64,000 nt of DNA from NCBI RefSeq assembly GCF_026213295.1, contig NC_079426.1:24400320-24464319 (forward strand). The letters run 5' to 3'. Shown piece after piece: positions 34,070 through 43,641 of this stretch (positions within the stretch are counted from its first letter, which is position 1; each line of letters starts with the position of its first letter). The stretch is from Gadus chalcogrammus. Taxonomy: Eukaryota; Chordata; Actinopteri; Gadiformes; Gadidae. Position numbers and translations under genes: made by a program. The notes under the pieces are model-generated. The model was not told the origin of the DNA. It saw only the letters and a program-made list of their open reading frames with translations, and did not search any database.

Positions 34070-34855
34070 GGGTGTAACGATACATCGATGTAGATCGATA
34101 CATCGATTGATCGGCGAACGATCCAGCTGCATCATGCAACGCCCAAACATCGATGCATATCGCTGTATTACACGCTTTTATTATTATATATCTCCTTTCG
34201 CGGGTGTTTGTGAAACTATTTCTGCGCAAAGCGCCAAGCCGCTCGTATCCGTATCCGTTAAATGAGGCTACAGCGAGCACATGTGTGAGCGCGAGGATGT
34301 CTATTTTCGTTTTGTGTTGCCAGATTGGGCAAACGTCCCGTTTTTCCAGCCTTACGTGATTAAAAGTAGCCAAATCGGGCTGAAAAATGTGCCCAATCTG
34401 GCAACACGGACGGCTTATCTTTACAGCCAAGATGATTCCGAGGGATGTTTTGTTTTTAGAAGAAAACTATCCACACAGATCGGTTGGGAATGGTCTACGT
34501 TCAAAATGAAAGATCATTACAGGCTCTTTAATTTAAGCCATAAAAAACCTTTGGCACTTAAATGCAATTATGTGGCACTTTATTATTTGTATTAAAAATG
34601 GATTGTTTTTGTTTTAAATATCCGGAAGAGCAAAGAAATAAAATGATGAAATTATAATTAAGTTGATGTGAGTTGATGTGATTGTAAGAGGTTGTGTTAA
34701 ATGGGCATATGATATCGTCTCATATCGATCGCATGCCCCTGAATCAAATCGTATCGTATCGTATCGCGGCAGACTTTTGATATCGGCAAATATCGTATCG
34801 TTGTCCAATGAATCGATATAATATCGTATCGTGATGAAACCAGAGATTTACACCC
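34070..34855. mobile_element. small non-autonomous element rich in ATCGATA motifs
   Basis: Starts TGGGTGTAACGATACATCGA and ends GATTTACACCCA, so the ends mirror each other over GGGTGTAA. Subterminal stretches contain many GATACGAT/ATCGTATC motifs. Inside lies a short inverted pair, TTGCCAGATTGGGC and GCCCAATCTGGCAA (34317-34405). A clear TSD was not seen. The ends resemble hAT-type non-autonomous elements of fish. Confidence 0.6.
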
Positions 34856-35103
34856 AATGTTTATATCAAATATATTTATTTTTGCAGTAGAAATGTCAAC
34901 TTAATGTTAAAGACACTACAACGATTGGAGAAAAGGGGTTAAGACACACAGTATATTGTTAGGCTTGTATTGTTGCAGAACCAGTTAAAGCCTACTCTAG
35001 TTACAAATAGGTACAAGTTAAGTTTTGCTAAATGAGCTGCAGTAGGCCTAATGCTGAATTAGGCCTACTGCAGCTCATCTAGCACAAACAACTACCCCTG
35101 CTT

Positions 35104-37343
35104 TTAAGGCTGTAGCAATTCATTGTTAATTAGCTGTCTAAGTCTTACATACAGATCTACTGTCTTGTACACGTCGTTAGTTAATTCAAGGCCATGCTCA
35201 GACATAAGCCCCACACAAATGTGAAACACATCTTCATCACATGGGAAGTCTTTGTAAACACACTCCCCCAAGCAGGCCTCGATCTTCTCGAGACTTGGGC
35301 GATACAGGTAGTCCGTGGCCCCGTAGAGTTGAGGCACTGCATGGATGATGGATGGACGGCCATGAGGACTTCGTGAGTTGTGCACTTGACGCATCATGTG
35401 CTCATTCCAGGTGAATGCGACCTCCTCCAGTTCTTCAAGACAAGGCTCAAAGTGAATACAAATGAAATGCAATGAATTGCATGAAAAAACGTTCCTACAC
35501 ACAGAAAGCAATGTGTGGTTCTTGTATTAAACTTTTTTGCCAAATCAATAGTATAGTGTAACAATAAAAATAAAATAATACAAATAAGAATAAGCCACAG
35601 ACAAAAATAAAGCAGTGAATAGTGAAACTTACCTGAATTGTGGAAAGAAAACAGAACTGGACCAATGACTTGTCCAGGAAGGTGTCAGCGAAGTATCCAT
35701 CCCATTTCAATTTATCGAAAAAGTCCATCCAAAACTGGGCGCACTGACTGCGTAATGTCAGCCACCATCTTTCAATGCGCTGGTTGCCAGTGCTTGGACC
35801 AAATGTGACATGTTCGATTTCAAGTTGACCCTCTGAAAAGTGCATGAATCTTTGCATTTCGGCCAAACAAACATTTTCTGTCCCTAAATCTACCCGTAAT
35901 CGTTCAGGGCAACCTTGAGCTATTAGTACAGCATCCATGAAATAACCAGCAATCACGTTTGGATCATTATTAGTTTTGTATGCCTCCAGGCTCCAGCCAG
36001 ATGAGTCTCCTAGAAAAACCATCTATGCATCCACTTATACAGATCCCATACGGTTTAAGTTTGTCATAGCCGTCAATGTGCCAGACGTAATTGGGACCCC
36101 GGCTGTGATATACTCTCCGCCGTAGTCTATTTCTTGATCTCAGGTCAACTCCCTCACTGTCCAACAGCCGCAAGAGAACACGTACTGTTTCCCTGTCGGT
36201 AATAATGCCATTTATCCAACATTTTTGGTACATCCAACTAGGGCTGTCACGGTTGAGGAATTTTCACCGCGGTGAAAACAGGGGGCGCAATATCGCGGTA
36301 TGCGATATTATTGCACAATTTTTAAATGCCGTTTAAGCGAGATAATGCACATTTAAATTCAAAACACACCCGTAACCGGAGCTTCGTTGGAAGCGCGATG
36401 TATGCGCAGGCGCCGTTTGGGCATAACAATATGGCGGCTGCCGTTCAATGTAGTTTTCATCACCACCACCGGATTATGTTTCATTTATTTCATTACAGCA
36501 CGTCCCCTAAACGTTACAACATAATCGACACGAATGAGAACAGCATCAAGCAGTGGAAACGTGGGTTTATTTACTATGAAGTTCGTATTTTTAATTGTTG
36601 AAATGAAATCAGCGGTGACGAGCTAGTTGTTTTGGTAGCGGCTAAATTAGCATGTCGCGATACTTTGTACAGGGGATCACGTCTGCGCCGAGTAGATGCG
36701 CAGAGGGTTGAAACAGCGCTTGTCCGGTCTGCTCACAAGAAGGTTTCTTTGGCCAGTTACTGTGATTAAACACGAGTTGTTTAATGTTCACAATGTATCG
36801 TTTTTAATGGGGAAAATGAGATGCGTCCCCGGGACGCATGGATAGTGAATTTAGTGCGCCCTTTCAGATTTTAATGCGTCAGCGACGCAGGACACGTACC
36901 TAGCAACATCACTAACTAAATGAATGAACGTTAATGAATGGGTATCATGGCATCGCACGTTTCATTCTAGAATTCCACGGTCAGTTTCATGAACGCGCAA
37001 CCCGCACCAGGTCATATGCGGTGATCGCGATGGCCCATTATCTACCGCGGTGTGCTCTAAATATCGCGATATTTCATTTTTGCGATTATTGCGACAGCCC
37101 TACATCCAACGGTAGCCATGACACTGCCCAGACGTTTGGAGTTGCGCTTCTATGAAAGCTGCCACCTCGGCCACATCTGTCTTGCCCTTCCTGCGCCACA
37201 ATCTTTTCTCTCTCAGAATCCTTTCAAGTGTCCGCTTGCTCAGCACTACCCCATGCACCTCAGCCAATACTGCCAGAATTTCATCATTTGTATAGCCCTA
37301 TCGTCTTTGGAAATATTGCTCAATGTGGTGATCCAACTCCATG
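35104..37343 (-). pseudogene. integrase-like DDE transposase gene of element A, interrupted
   Basis: On the - strand: an HTH-type N-terminal region (37343-37103; LSKRTLERILREKRLWRRKG), an 864-bp foreign insert, then YQKCWINGIITDRETVRVLL, a DDE core with HIDGYDKLKPYG (first D), RVDLGTEN (second D) and NQRIERWW (E), an intron (about 35446-35632, GT...AG), and a C-terminal exon with SRSPHGRPS and LYGATDYL. Damage: an in-frame TAG near 37300, a 7-bp tandem duplication near 36005 that shifts frame, and the insert. The protein type is the putative integrase-core family predicted widely in fish and other animals; a link to IS3EU- or Ginger-like transposons is my inference. Confidence 0.8.
36239..37102. 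mobile_element. hAT-type element inserted in transposase A, 8-bp TSD
   Basis: The 864-bp unit begins TAGGGCTGTCACGGTTGAGG and ends GCGATTATTGCGACAGCCCTA, flanked by the exact repeat CATCCAAC (36231-36238, 37103-37110). The ends are rich in CGCGATAT-type motifs. TAGGGCTGTC ends and an 8-bp TSD are typical of fish hAT elements. No transposase. Taking out the element and one TSD copy rejoins the host gene's reading frame, so it landed in a once-intact coding sequence. Confidence 0.93.
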
Positions 37344-37389
37344 ACGTTACGACACTGATAGAGATGAAACCATCTAGATGCAGCCTACT

Positions 37390-37650
37390 GTCATGACTTT
37401 ATATCTCGTTATTATGACTTTAAATCTCATTATTATGACTTTTTTATCTCGTTATTATGACTTTTAATCTCATAACTATGATTTTAAATCTCGTAATTAT
37501 GAATTTTAATCTCATAATTATGACTTTTAATCTCGTAATTATGACTTTATATCTCGTAATTATGACTTTAAATCTCGTAATTATGACTTTAAATCTCGTA
37601 ATAATGACTTTAAATCTCTTATTATGACTTTTAATCTCATAATTATGAGA
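37390..37650. repeat. 21-bp minisatellite
   Basis: About 12 units of the type TATGACTTTAAATCTCGTAAT, with variants, just upstream of the transposase A start. It may have destroyed or replaced the terminal region of element A. Confidence 0.9.
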
Positions 37651-37894
37651 TAGTTAGAGAGATAGAGATAGAAAATAATTATTTTCTCTCCATTGACACC
37701 CATTCATATTTTTCGATCTCATAGGTCCCATGAGCTCTACCGGAAGGGGCGTGACTTCGCCACTCTATAGTAGGCTAATGGTGCGTTCGAGTATTCTCTG
37801 CGAACCGACTCGGATCTCGGATCTGACGCCACGCCCACACGTAGCATTGGCAGAGGACCAGGCGATCCAATATAAGTAGGCTATAGGCCATAGT

Positions 37895-37975
37895 CAAGTC
37901 AAGTCAAGTGTATTTATATAGCACATTTAAAACAACAGTAGTTGACCAAAGTGCTGTACACAAATACAATATATT
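37895..37975. repeat. LINE/SINE 3'-tail fragment
   Basis: The stretch contains TCAAGTGTATTTATATAGCA and GACCAAAGTGCTGTAC, a tail sequence common to L2-like LINEs and their SINEs in fish. A comparable tail is seen inside the Harbinger copies (39880-39960). Confidence 0.6.
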
Positions 37976-38157
37976 TGTGTACATAGGCAGAGATACGGAC
38001 GCAGTAAGGTATTGCAGTAATACGAGTGATTGAAATTACCATTTAAACCACCAAAGTGGTCCAAGCACAATGAAAACAGTTCATTCTTCAAGTCACAATG
38101 GGCGCAGCCATCTTGAATTCTGTCTCGGAATTTCGCTCGGTCACCACTGACACCGGG

Positions 38158-38672
38158 GCCGTGTTCCAATACCCGTACTGTCCGTACTGCGTACTCAAAA
38201 TTTGAGTACGCAGTAGTTTCCAATTCAGATCCGGCGAAAAGAAGTATACTTCAAGGACCCGGATGCCGTACTCAAAATGGGCTAATCGTGAAGTGTGGAT
38301 CGAAGGACACTCTCCGTACTCAACGGCAGCCATCTTAGCTACGTAGCGGAAGAGGCGGAGCCGGGCTGAGCCAAAGTCGGCGCATTTTCCACATAGCCTG
38401 CATTAATAGAGTCATTTTGTAGTTTTTATAGTTTCTATAGCTTTTTATAGCTGCTAGGCGTAAAGAGTTCACCGTTCAAAGCGGGATGTTTATTGCGGGG
38501 GAGGAGCCGCGGCAGCAGTCGTGATCGTAATTTCCGGTAAGTGCACCACGGAGTACTCGATTTGGAACAGCACTCACATCTGACAAATTACCGTACTCAA
38601 GTGAGTACGGATAGTGCAGATAGTGTACTTCCTTTAAGTATACTCATGGAAGTACGGGTATTGGAACACGGC
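38158..38672. mobile_element. MITE with GTACT-rich ends
   Basis: The 515-bp unit starts GCCGTGTTCCAATACCCGTAC and ends with its inverse. The flanks CCGGG and ACGGG are compatible with a 5-bp TSD with one mismatch. Internal GTACTCAAAATTTGAGTACG palindromes are present. End and internal motifs resemble 3886-4815, suggesting the same superfamily. Confidence 0.75.
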
Positions 38673-38919
38673 ACGGGATCCCACCGGACGCGTACGCGCC
38701 GCGGAACGGCTGCGTCCTCTGCCCTGCGTCCATTCCTACCGGGCGCGTAAAGGCCTCCACACACCGGCGCCGCAGCGCAGCGTCGCGTATTTTACGCGCG
38801 TCAAAAGCACGCCCCTAGCACCAACAGGAGGCGGCGCGACCATAGGGCGCGACGGCCGCGCTGCAGTATAAAATCAGGAAGTCACCTGTCAATCAACCGC
38901 AGCAAAGACACGAAACGCA

Positions 38920-39575
38920 ATGGGTGAGTACTAGCCTATTGTAGCCTAGTTTATTTATTTTCCATCTTTTTGGCTGAATAATTGGAAAAATGTAGGCTAA
39001 TCTGCGCAGTGAAAGTATGTTTTCAAGCATCAGATCAACTTAGTTTGTAGGGCACTTTATCGTTTTATTTACTGTCATTTCTTATTTATTTTATATTTTG
39101 CAATTATTCATCTACTGCATCAACAATCTCAATAACTGCAGGACCTTCTATTAAGCCTTTTTAGTATATAGTGCAGTCACCTTTTAAGGCCAATTGTTAT
39201 TGTGTGTATTTATTGTATTGAGCTCCTGGATGGCTTTATTGATCCCCATTGGGACCAATACAGTATCTATCTATCTATCCATCTATCTATCCTTAACATA
39301 GCCACACATTTACATGTATGCAGCCAGTAGTTATCCATTTTAATTGAGCAAGCTCTTTTACATTTTATTGAGTTTTTTTTATTTCAACAGAACAAATAAC
39401 TGTTGCCAGACAGAGGGGGGCTGCCCTTCTTCTCCTGCAAGGAGCAAGGAGAAGACGAAGGGTTTGGGTGCACCCCATCAATGAACAGAGACAAGAACAG
39501 GGGGTATGCCACAATCTGGTCCAGGAGCTCCGTGCAGATCCTGAGAGGCACGCCAATATTTCAATTCGCCACTAA
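38920..39575 (+). pseudogene. Harbinger transposase N-terminal exons, copy 1
   Basis: A tiny first exon ATGG (38920-38923) ends at a GTGAGT donor. The second exon begins at 39391 after TTTCAACAG. Joined, they give a 62-codon frame with RRRRRVWVHPINEQRQEQGV and NLVQELRADPERH, matching the N-terminus of HARBI1-like transposases (WV.P....R...G....L..EL..D..R). It ends at TAA (39573) where the catalytic domain should start, so only the N-terminal part remains. Confidence 0.78.
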
Positions 39576-40097
39576 GTGTGCAATGGCAGAACCATATGGT
39601 GCAGCCTATATGATGACCTATAATCTAGTTATTATCCCTCTCTGGTATACTCTTTTGCATAATATATATACTTTTTTTTTATCCCTCGGGATAAATACAG
39701 TGATGTTATTGCTGTGCTGGATTCAGTAGCCAGTGTATTTTATTTGAGTGCTCGAGACACTTAATGTTATTTTTCCCTAAATCCAGAGAGACAGTTAATA
39801 CATGATCTGATACCAGAGAGACAGTTAATACATGACAATGCATTTTTGAGCTTGCCTGTGTTTCCTTTTACTTATCTATTTTATTGTATGAGAATGTTTC
39901 TATGTGAAGCACTTTGAGTCTGCTTCATGTATTAAAAGTGCTATATGAATGAAGTTGCCTTGCCTTAAATAAAAATATATATATTACAAGTAATCTGGTT
40001 TCTACCTACATGGTGTGATTATATGTGACTTGATTTCGTCTATTTCCCATTATGGTTAATGGTTTGGGTACTTAGTCCACCATTGTTGATTTCTCAC

Positions 40098-40230
40098 CTG
40101 AAGATCCAATCTCCAGAGCTATGGCTCGCCAGGCAATGACCTTTTTGGAGTTGTCTTTGTAATGACGGGAACTTTGGTCATACAATTCGACATATTTTTC
40201 CACCTCGACGACCAGTCTCTCATCGTCCAT
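40098..40230 (-). pseudogene. MADF/Myb-like exon, copy 1
   Basis: An ATG at 40230 opens MDDERLVVEVEKYVELYDQ, continuing to VIAWRAIALEIGSSG, and ends at a CAG|GTGAGA donor. The pattern (LI.EV..Y..LYD......K....W..IA..IG) is the first part of a MADF domain, carried by the second gene of Harbinger transposons and used for DNA binding and nuclear import of the transposase. The remaining exons are missing. Confidence 0.75.
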
Positions 40231-40509
40231 TCTCGTAATTGTTTATCACAAACGAAAGAGGGCGACATCCAGTGGTGAGGGGTAGATATGGAGGTGCCTA
40301 CGGGACCCGGGATGTACAAACCAGCTTTTACATAGCGCTTTTTCAGGGGCGGCGACGCTCGGGAATAGAACATTGTCTCGAAGAGTAGTTGGGCGGCGCG
40401 GCGCGGAACGCTACCGCGCGGCTAGTCGGCGCCGGTGTGTGCTAGTACACCCGGAATAATGGGGGCAGACTTTTTGACGCGACGCTGCGGCGCCGGTGTG
40501 TGGAGGCCT

Positions 40510-41218
40510 TTAACGGCAGCGTAGCGCTGCCTTGGGAGCCCGCCAGTATTCACGCGAGATCACGAGATCACGCGATAATTCTAAACCTAATGGACTCACC
40601 TTCCACTCCCAAAACTATTGCAATTAAATGCCACGCTTTGTCCTTTCTGACATTTTCCTTATAAAAAGGATGATTTGGTACATAAATGACTTCATGTTGC
40701 TGAACTTCGACAATGAGTCTCTCGTCGTCAATGTTGCCGACCCTCTGAGACCCACCGGTCATGACGTAATAATGTTGATGTGAAGTTACATGAGCTGAGT
40801 GTTGTGTTTTATTTTGAAAATCGACCGGATGCTCTATGGCTTTTACTTTTCACTTCCTGCCCGGCTCGACCTGCTCTGTCGAAATTGACGCGGTTTAGCA
40901 GCGGCTCGCGGCAAAAATAGAATTGGACGGAAAGATAGCGCCGCGGCGCGGCACGCCGCTCCTGGGACGCTGCTGAAACGTTCCGCAGCGCGCCCGGTGG
41001 AAATAGTCTCATTGATTATAGTGGAAGCGATCAGCTGCGTGACCGCGGCGCAGCCATCCCGCGGCGCGTATGCCTCCGGTGGAATCTAGCCTTGAGTTCA
41101 ACCGAGATGGCGAGATCGCCGTCCGCGGAAAAGGGGCGTGTTTGTGCGTGTCGCTAGGCAACGTCCTCGGACCTCCGAGACGGATGGATATTAAAACGCA
41201 CCATAACGATGCTCTTCA
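40510..41218. other. segment between the inverted Harbinger copies
   Basis: GC-rich sequence holding part of another Harbinger element. A - strand exon (40762-40600) reads DDERLIVEVQQHEVIYV and AWHLIAIVLGVEG and ends at a GTGAGT donor, giving a diverged MADF first exon. The rest is unassigned. Confidence 0.6.
40600..40762 (-). pseudogene. diverged MADF-type exon of a third Harbinger element
   Basis: The 54-codon stretch contains DDERLIVEVQQHEVIY, a short insert and WHLIAIVLGVEG, with a splice donor at its 3' end. It aligns with the MADF exons at 40098-40230 and 41498-41630 but is clearly more distant, so it marks another family member. Confidence 0.65.
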
Positions 41219-41497
41219 AGGCCTCCACACACCGGCGCCGCAGCGTCGCGTCAAAAAGTCTGCCCCCATTATTCCGGGTGTACTAGCACACATCGGCGCC
41301 GACTAGCCGCGCGGCAGCGTTCCGCGCCGCGCCGCCCAACTACTCTTCGAGACAATGTTCTATTCCCGAGCGTCGACGCCCCTGAAAAAGCGCTTTGTAA
41401 AAGCTGGTTTGTACATCCCGGGTCCCGTAGGCACCTCCATATCTACCCTTCACCACTGGATGTCGCCCTCTTTCGTTTGTGATAAACAATTACGAGA

Positions 41498-41630
41498 ATG
41501 GACGATGAGAGACTGGTCGTCGAGGTGGAAAAATATGTCGAATTGTATGACCAAAGTTCCCGTCATTACAAGGACAACTCCAAAAAGGTCATTGCCTGGC
41601 GAGCCATAGCTCTGGAGATTGGATCTTCAG
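41498..41630 (+). pseudogene. MADF/Myb-like exon, copy 2
   Basis: Same exon as 40098-40230 on the opposite strand, with an ATG at 41498 and a CAG|GTGAGA donor at 41630. It differs from copy 1 by at most a base or two. Confidence 0.75.
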
Positions 41631-42152
41631 GTGAGAAATCAACAATGGTGGACTAAGTACCCAAACCATTAACCATAATGGGAAATAGACGAAATCAAGT
41701 CACATATAATCACACCATGTAGGTAGAAACCAGATTACTTGTAATATATATATTTTTATTTAAGGCAAGGCAACTTCATTCATATAGCACTTTTAATACA
41801 TGAAGCAGACTCAAAGTGCTTCACATAGAAACATTCTCATACAATAAAATAGATAAGTAAAAGGAAACACAGGCAAGCTCAAAAATGCATTGTCATGTAT
41901 TAACTGTCTCTCTGGTATCAGATCATGTATTAACTGTCTCTCTGGATTTAGGGAAAAATAACATTAAGTGTCTCGAGCACTCAAATAAAATACACTGGCT
42001 ACTGAATCCAGCACAGCAATAACATCACTGTATTTATCCCGAGGGATAAAAAAAAAGTATATATATTATGCAAAAGAGTATACCAGAGAGGGATAATAAC
42101 TAGATTATAGGTCATCATATAGGCTGCACCATATGGTTCTGCCATTGCACAC

Positions 42153-42805
42153 TTAGTGGCGAATTGAAATATTGGCGTGCCTCTCAGGATCTGCACGGAG
42201 CTCCTGGACCAGATTGTGGCATACCCCCTGTTCTTGTCTCTGTTCATTGATGGGGTGCACCCAAACCCTTCGTCTTCTCCTTGCTCCTTGCAGGAGAAGA
42301 AGGGCAGCCCCCCTCTGTCTGGCAACAGTTATTTGTTCTGTTGAAATAAAAAAAACTCAATAAAATGTAAAAGAGCTTGCTCAATTAAAATGGATAACTA
42401 CTGGCTGCATACATGTAAATGTGTGGCTATGTTAAGGATAGATAGATGGATAGATAGATAGATACTGTATTGGTCCCAATGGGGATCAATAAAGCCATCC
42501 AGGAGCTCAATACAATAAATACACACAATAACAATTGGCCTTAAAAGGTGACTGCACTATATACTAAAAAGGCTTAATAGAAGGTCCTGCAGTTATTGAG
42601 ATTGTTGATGCAGTAGATGAATAATTGCAAAATATAAAATAAATAAGAAATGACAGTAAATAAAACGATAAAGTGCCCTACAAACTAAGTTGATCTGATG
42701 CTTGAAAACATACTTTCACTGCGCAGATTAGCCTACATTTTTCCAATTATTCAGCCAAAAAGATGGAAAATAAATAAACTAGGCTACAATAGGCTACTCA
42801 CCCAT
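42153..42805 (-). pseudogene. Harbinger transposase N-terminal exons, copy 2
   Basis: Mirror of the copy 1 transposase exons: first exon 42805-42802 (ATGG), second exon 42337-42153. The same 62-codon product and stop are predicted, so the deletion of the nuclease core predates the duplication of this element. Confidence 0.78.
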
Positions 42806-43087
42806 TGCGTTTCGTGTCTTTGCTGCGGTTGATTGACAGGTGACTTCCTGATTTTATACTGCAGCGCGGCCGTCGCGCCGCCTCCTGTTGGTGCTAGGGG
42901 CGTGCTTTTGACGCGCGTAAAATACGCGACGCTGCGCTGCGGCGCCGGTGTGTGGAGGCCTTTAGCGTCCTTACGAGTACCTACGAGTACCCCTGGAGTA
43001 GGCCTACTCGTTAGTTACGAGCGTTTTCATATGAGGGGCCGTTTAGGACATAACTAATTGAGACACTCTCACACACATACCTATGAA

Positions 43088-43527
43088 ACACTCTTACACT
43101 CACTACTGAAACGCTCACACACTCACTACTGAAACACTCACACATACATACATACTCTTCTGAAACACTTACACATACATATGAGAAACACACACGCATA
43201 CATACATACCTCTGTGGCATATACACATACATATGAAATGCTTACATTCATACAAGTGAAACATTTATACGTATCTATCTGAAACACTCATGCAAGCACA
43301 TATTTGTATAAATGTTTCAAATGTATGAATACGTTTTTCAGTTATATGTATGTATGCTCTTACATGAGGATGTGCAAGCGTTTCACATGTAGTATTCATA
43401 CCAGTAATTTCAGTAGTGATGGTGAGAGCGTTTCAATAGTGAATGTAAGAGTGTTTCATAGGTATGTGTGCATGAAATTCCAAGGTCAAGGTCGGCATTT
43501 AAACCGGAAGGCGGGAACAAAGAGTGC
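43088..43527 (+). repeat. left terminal inverted repeat of element B
   Basis: Begins ACACTCTTACACTCACTACT and ends GCGGGAACAAAGAGTGC. It is built from many TGAAACACTC-type motifs, mostly 25-35 bp apart, interspersed with ACATACATA runs. It continues outward as GAGACACTCTCACACACATA from 43062. Confidence 0.9.
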
Positions 43528-43641
43528 ATTTTTGAACAGCCAGAGCGCGCCAATCTGAGCCAACCGTCAAGAGCGACATTACCTCAGTAATCAGACCGTT
43601 AATAACCTTATCTCACTTACTACTTACACTAGTAACCGTCA

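Larger units (their letters stand above)
31275..37343. mobile_element. element A: HECT gene plus convergent DDE transposase gene
   Basis: A + strand HECT gene (31275-33371) and a - strand integrase-like transposase gene (37343-35104) point at each other across about 1.7 kb of tandem repeats and a smaller inserted element. Element B (43088-51979) has the same arrangement with different sequences. The termini of A were not found, so the coordinates are those of its genes. Both genes are broken. Confidence 0.65.
38751..40509 (+). mobile_element. PIF/Harbinger element, copy 1
   Basis: The 1759-bp unit has ends AGGCCTCCACACACCGGCGC and its inverse, flanked by TAA on the left and TTA on the right, compatible with the 3-bp TWA target of PIF/Harbinger elements. 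It keeps a transposase N-terminal exon on the + strand and a MADF-type exon on the - strand, the two genes usual for this superfamily, with the nuclease core deleted. An L2-like tail (39880-39960) and a TCTA microsatellite (about 39268) lie inside. Confidence 0.82.
41219..42961 (-). mobile_element. PIF/Harbinger element, inverted copy 2
   Basis: The 1743-bp near-identical inverted copy of 38751-40509 has the same AGGCCTCCACACACCGGCGC ends, with TCA on the left and TTA on the right. All exons seen in copy 1 are also here in mirror orientation. The two copies with their 709-bp spacer form a 4.2 kb palindrome. Confidence 0.82.

Noticed and set aside
37390..37650. Array of transcription factor or transposase binding sites
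   Set aside because: The 21-bp units look like an ordinary AT-rich minisatellite; nothing ties them to a binding protein.
30820..37750. Terminal inverted repeats for element A
   Set aside because: I compared the flanks by eye and found no matching inverted sequence; a dot-plot of 30500-31300 against 37300-38200 would settle it.
39403..39729. 108-aa ORF starting MPDRGGLPFFSCKEQ
   Set aside because: It overlaps the Harbinger transposase exon in another frame; the exon frame carries the recognisable family motifs.
40119..40373. 84-aa ORF starting MFYSRASPPLKKRY
   Set aside because: Out-of-frame shadow of the MADF exon on the same strand.
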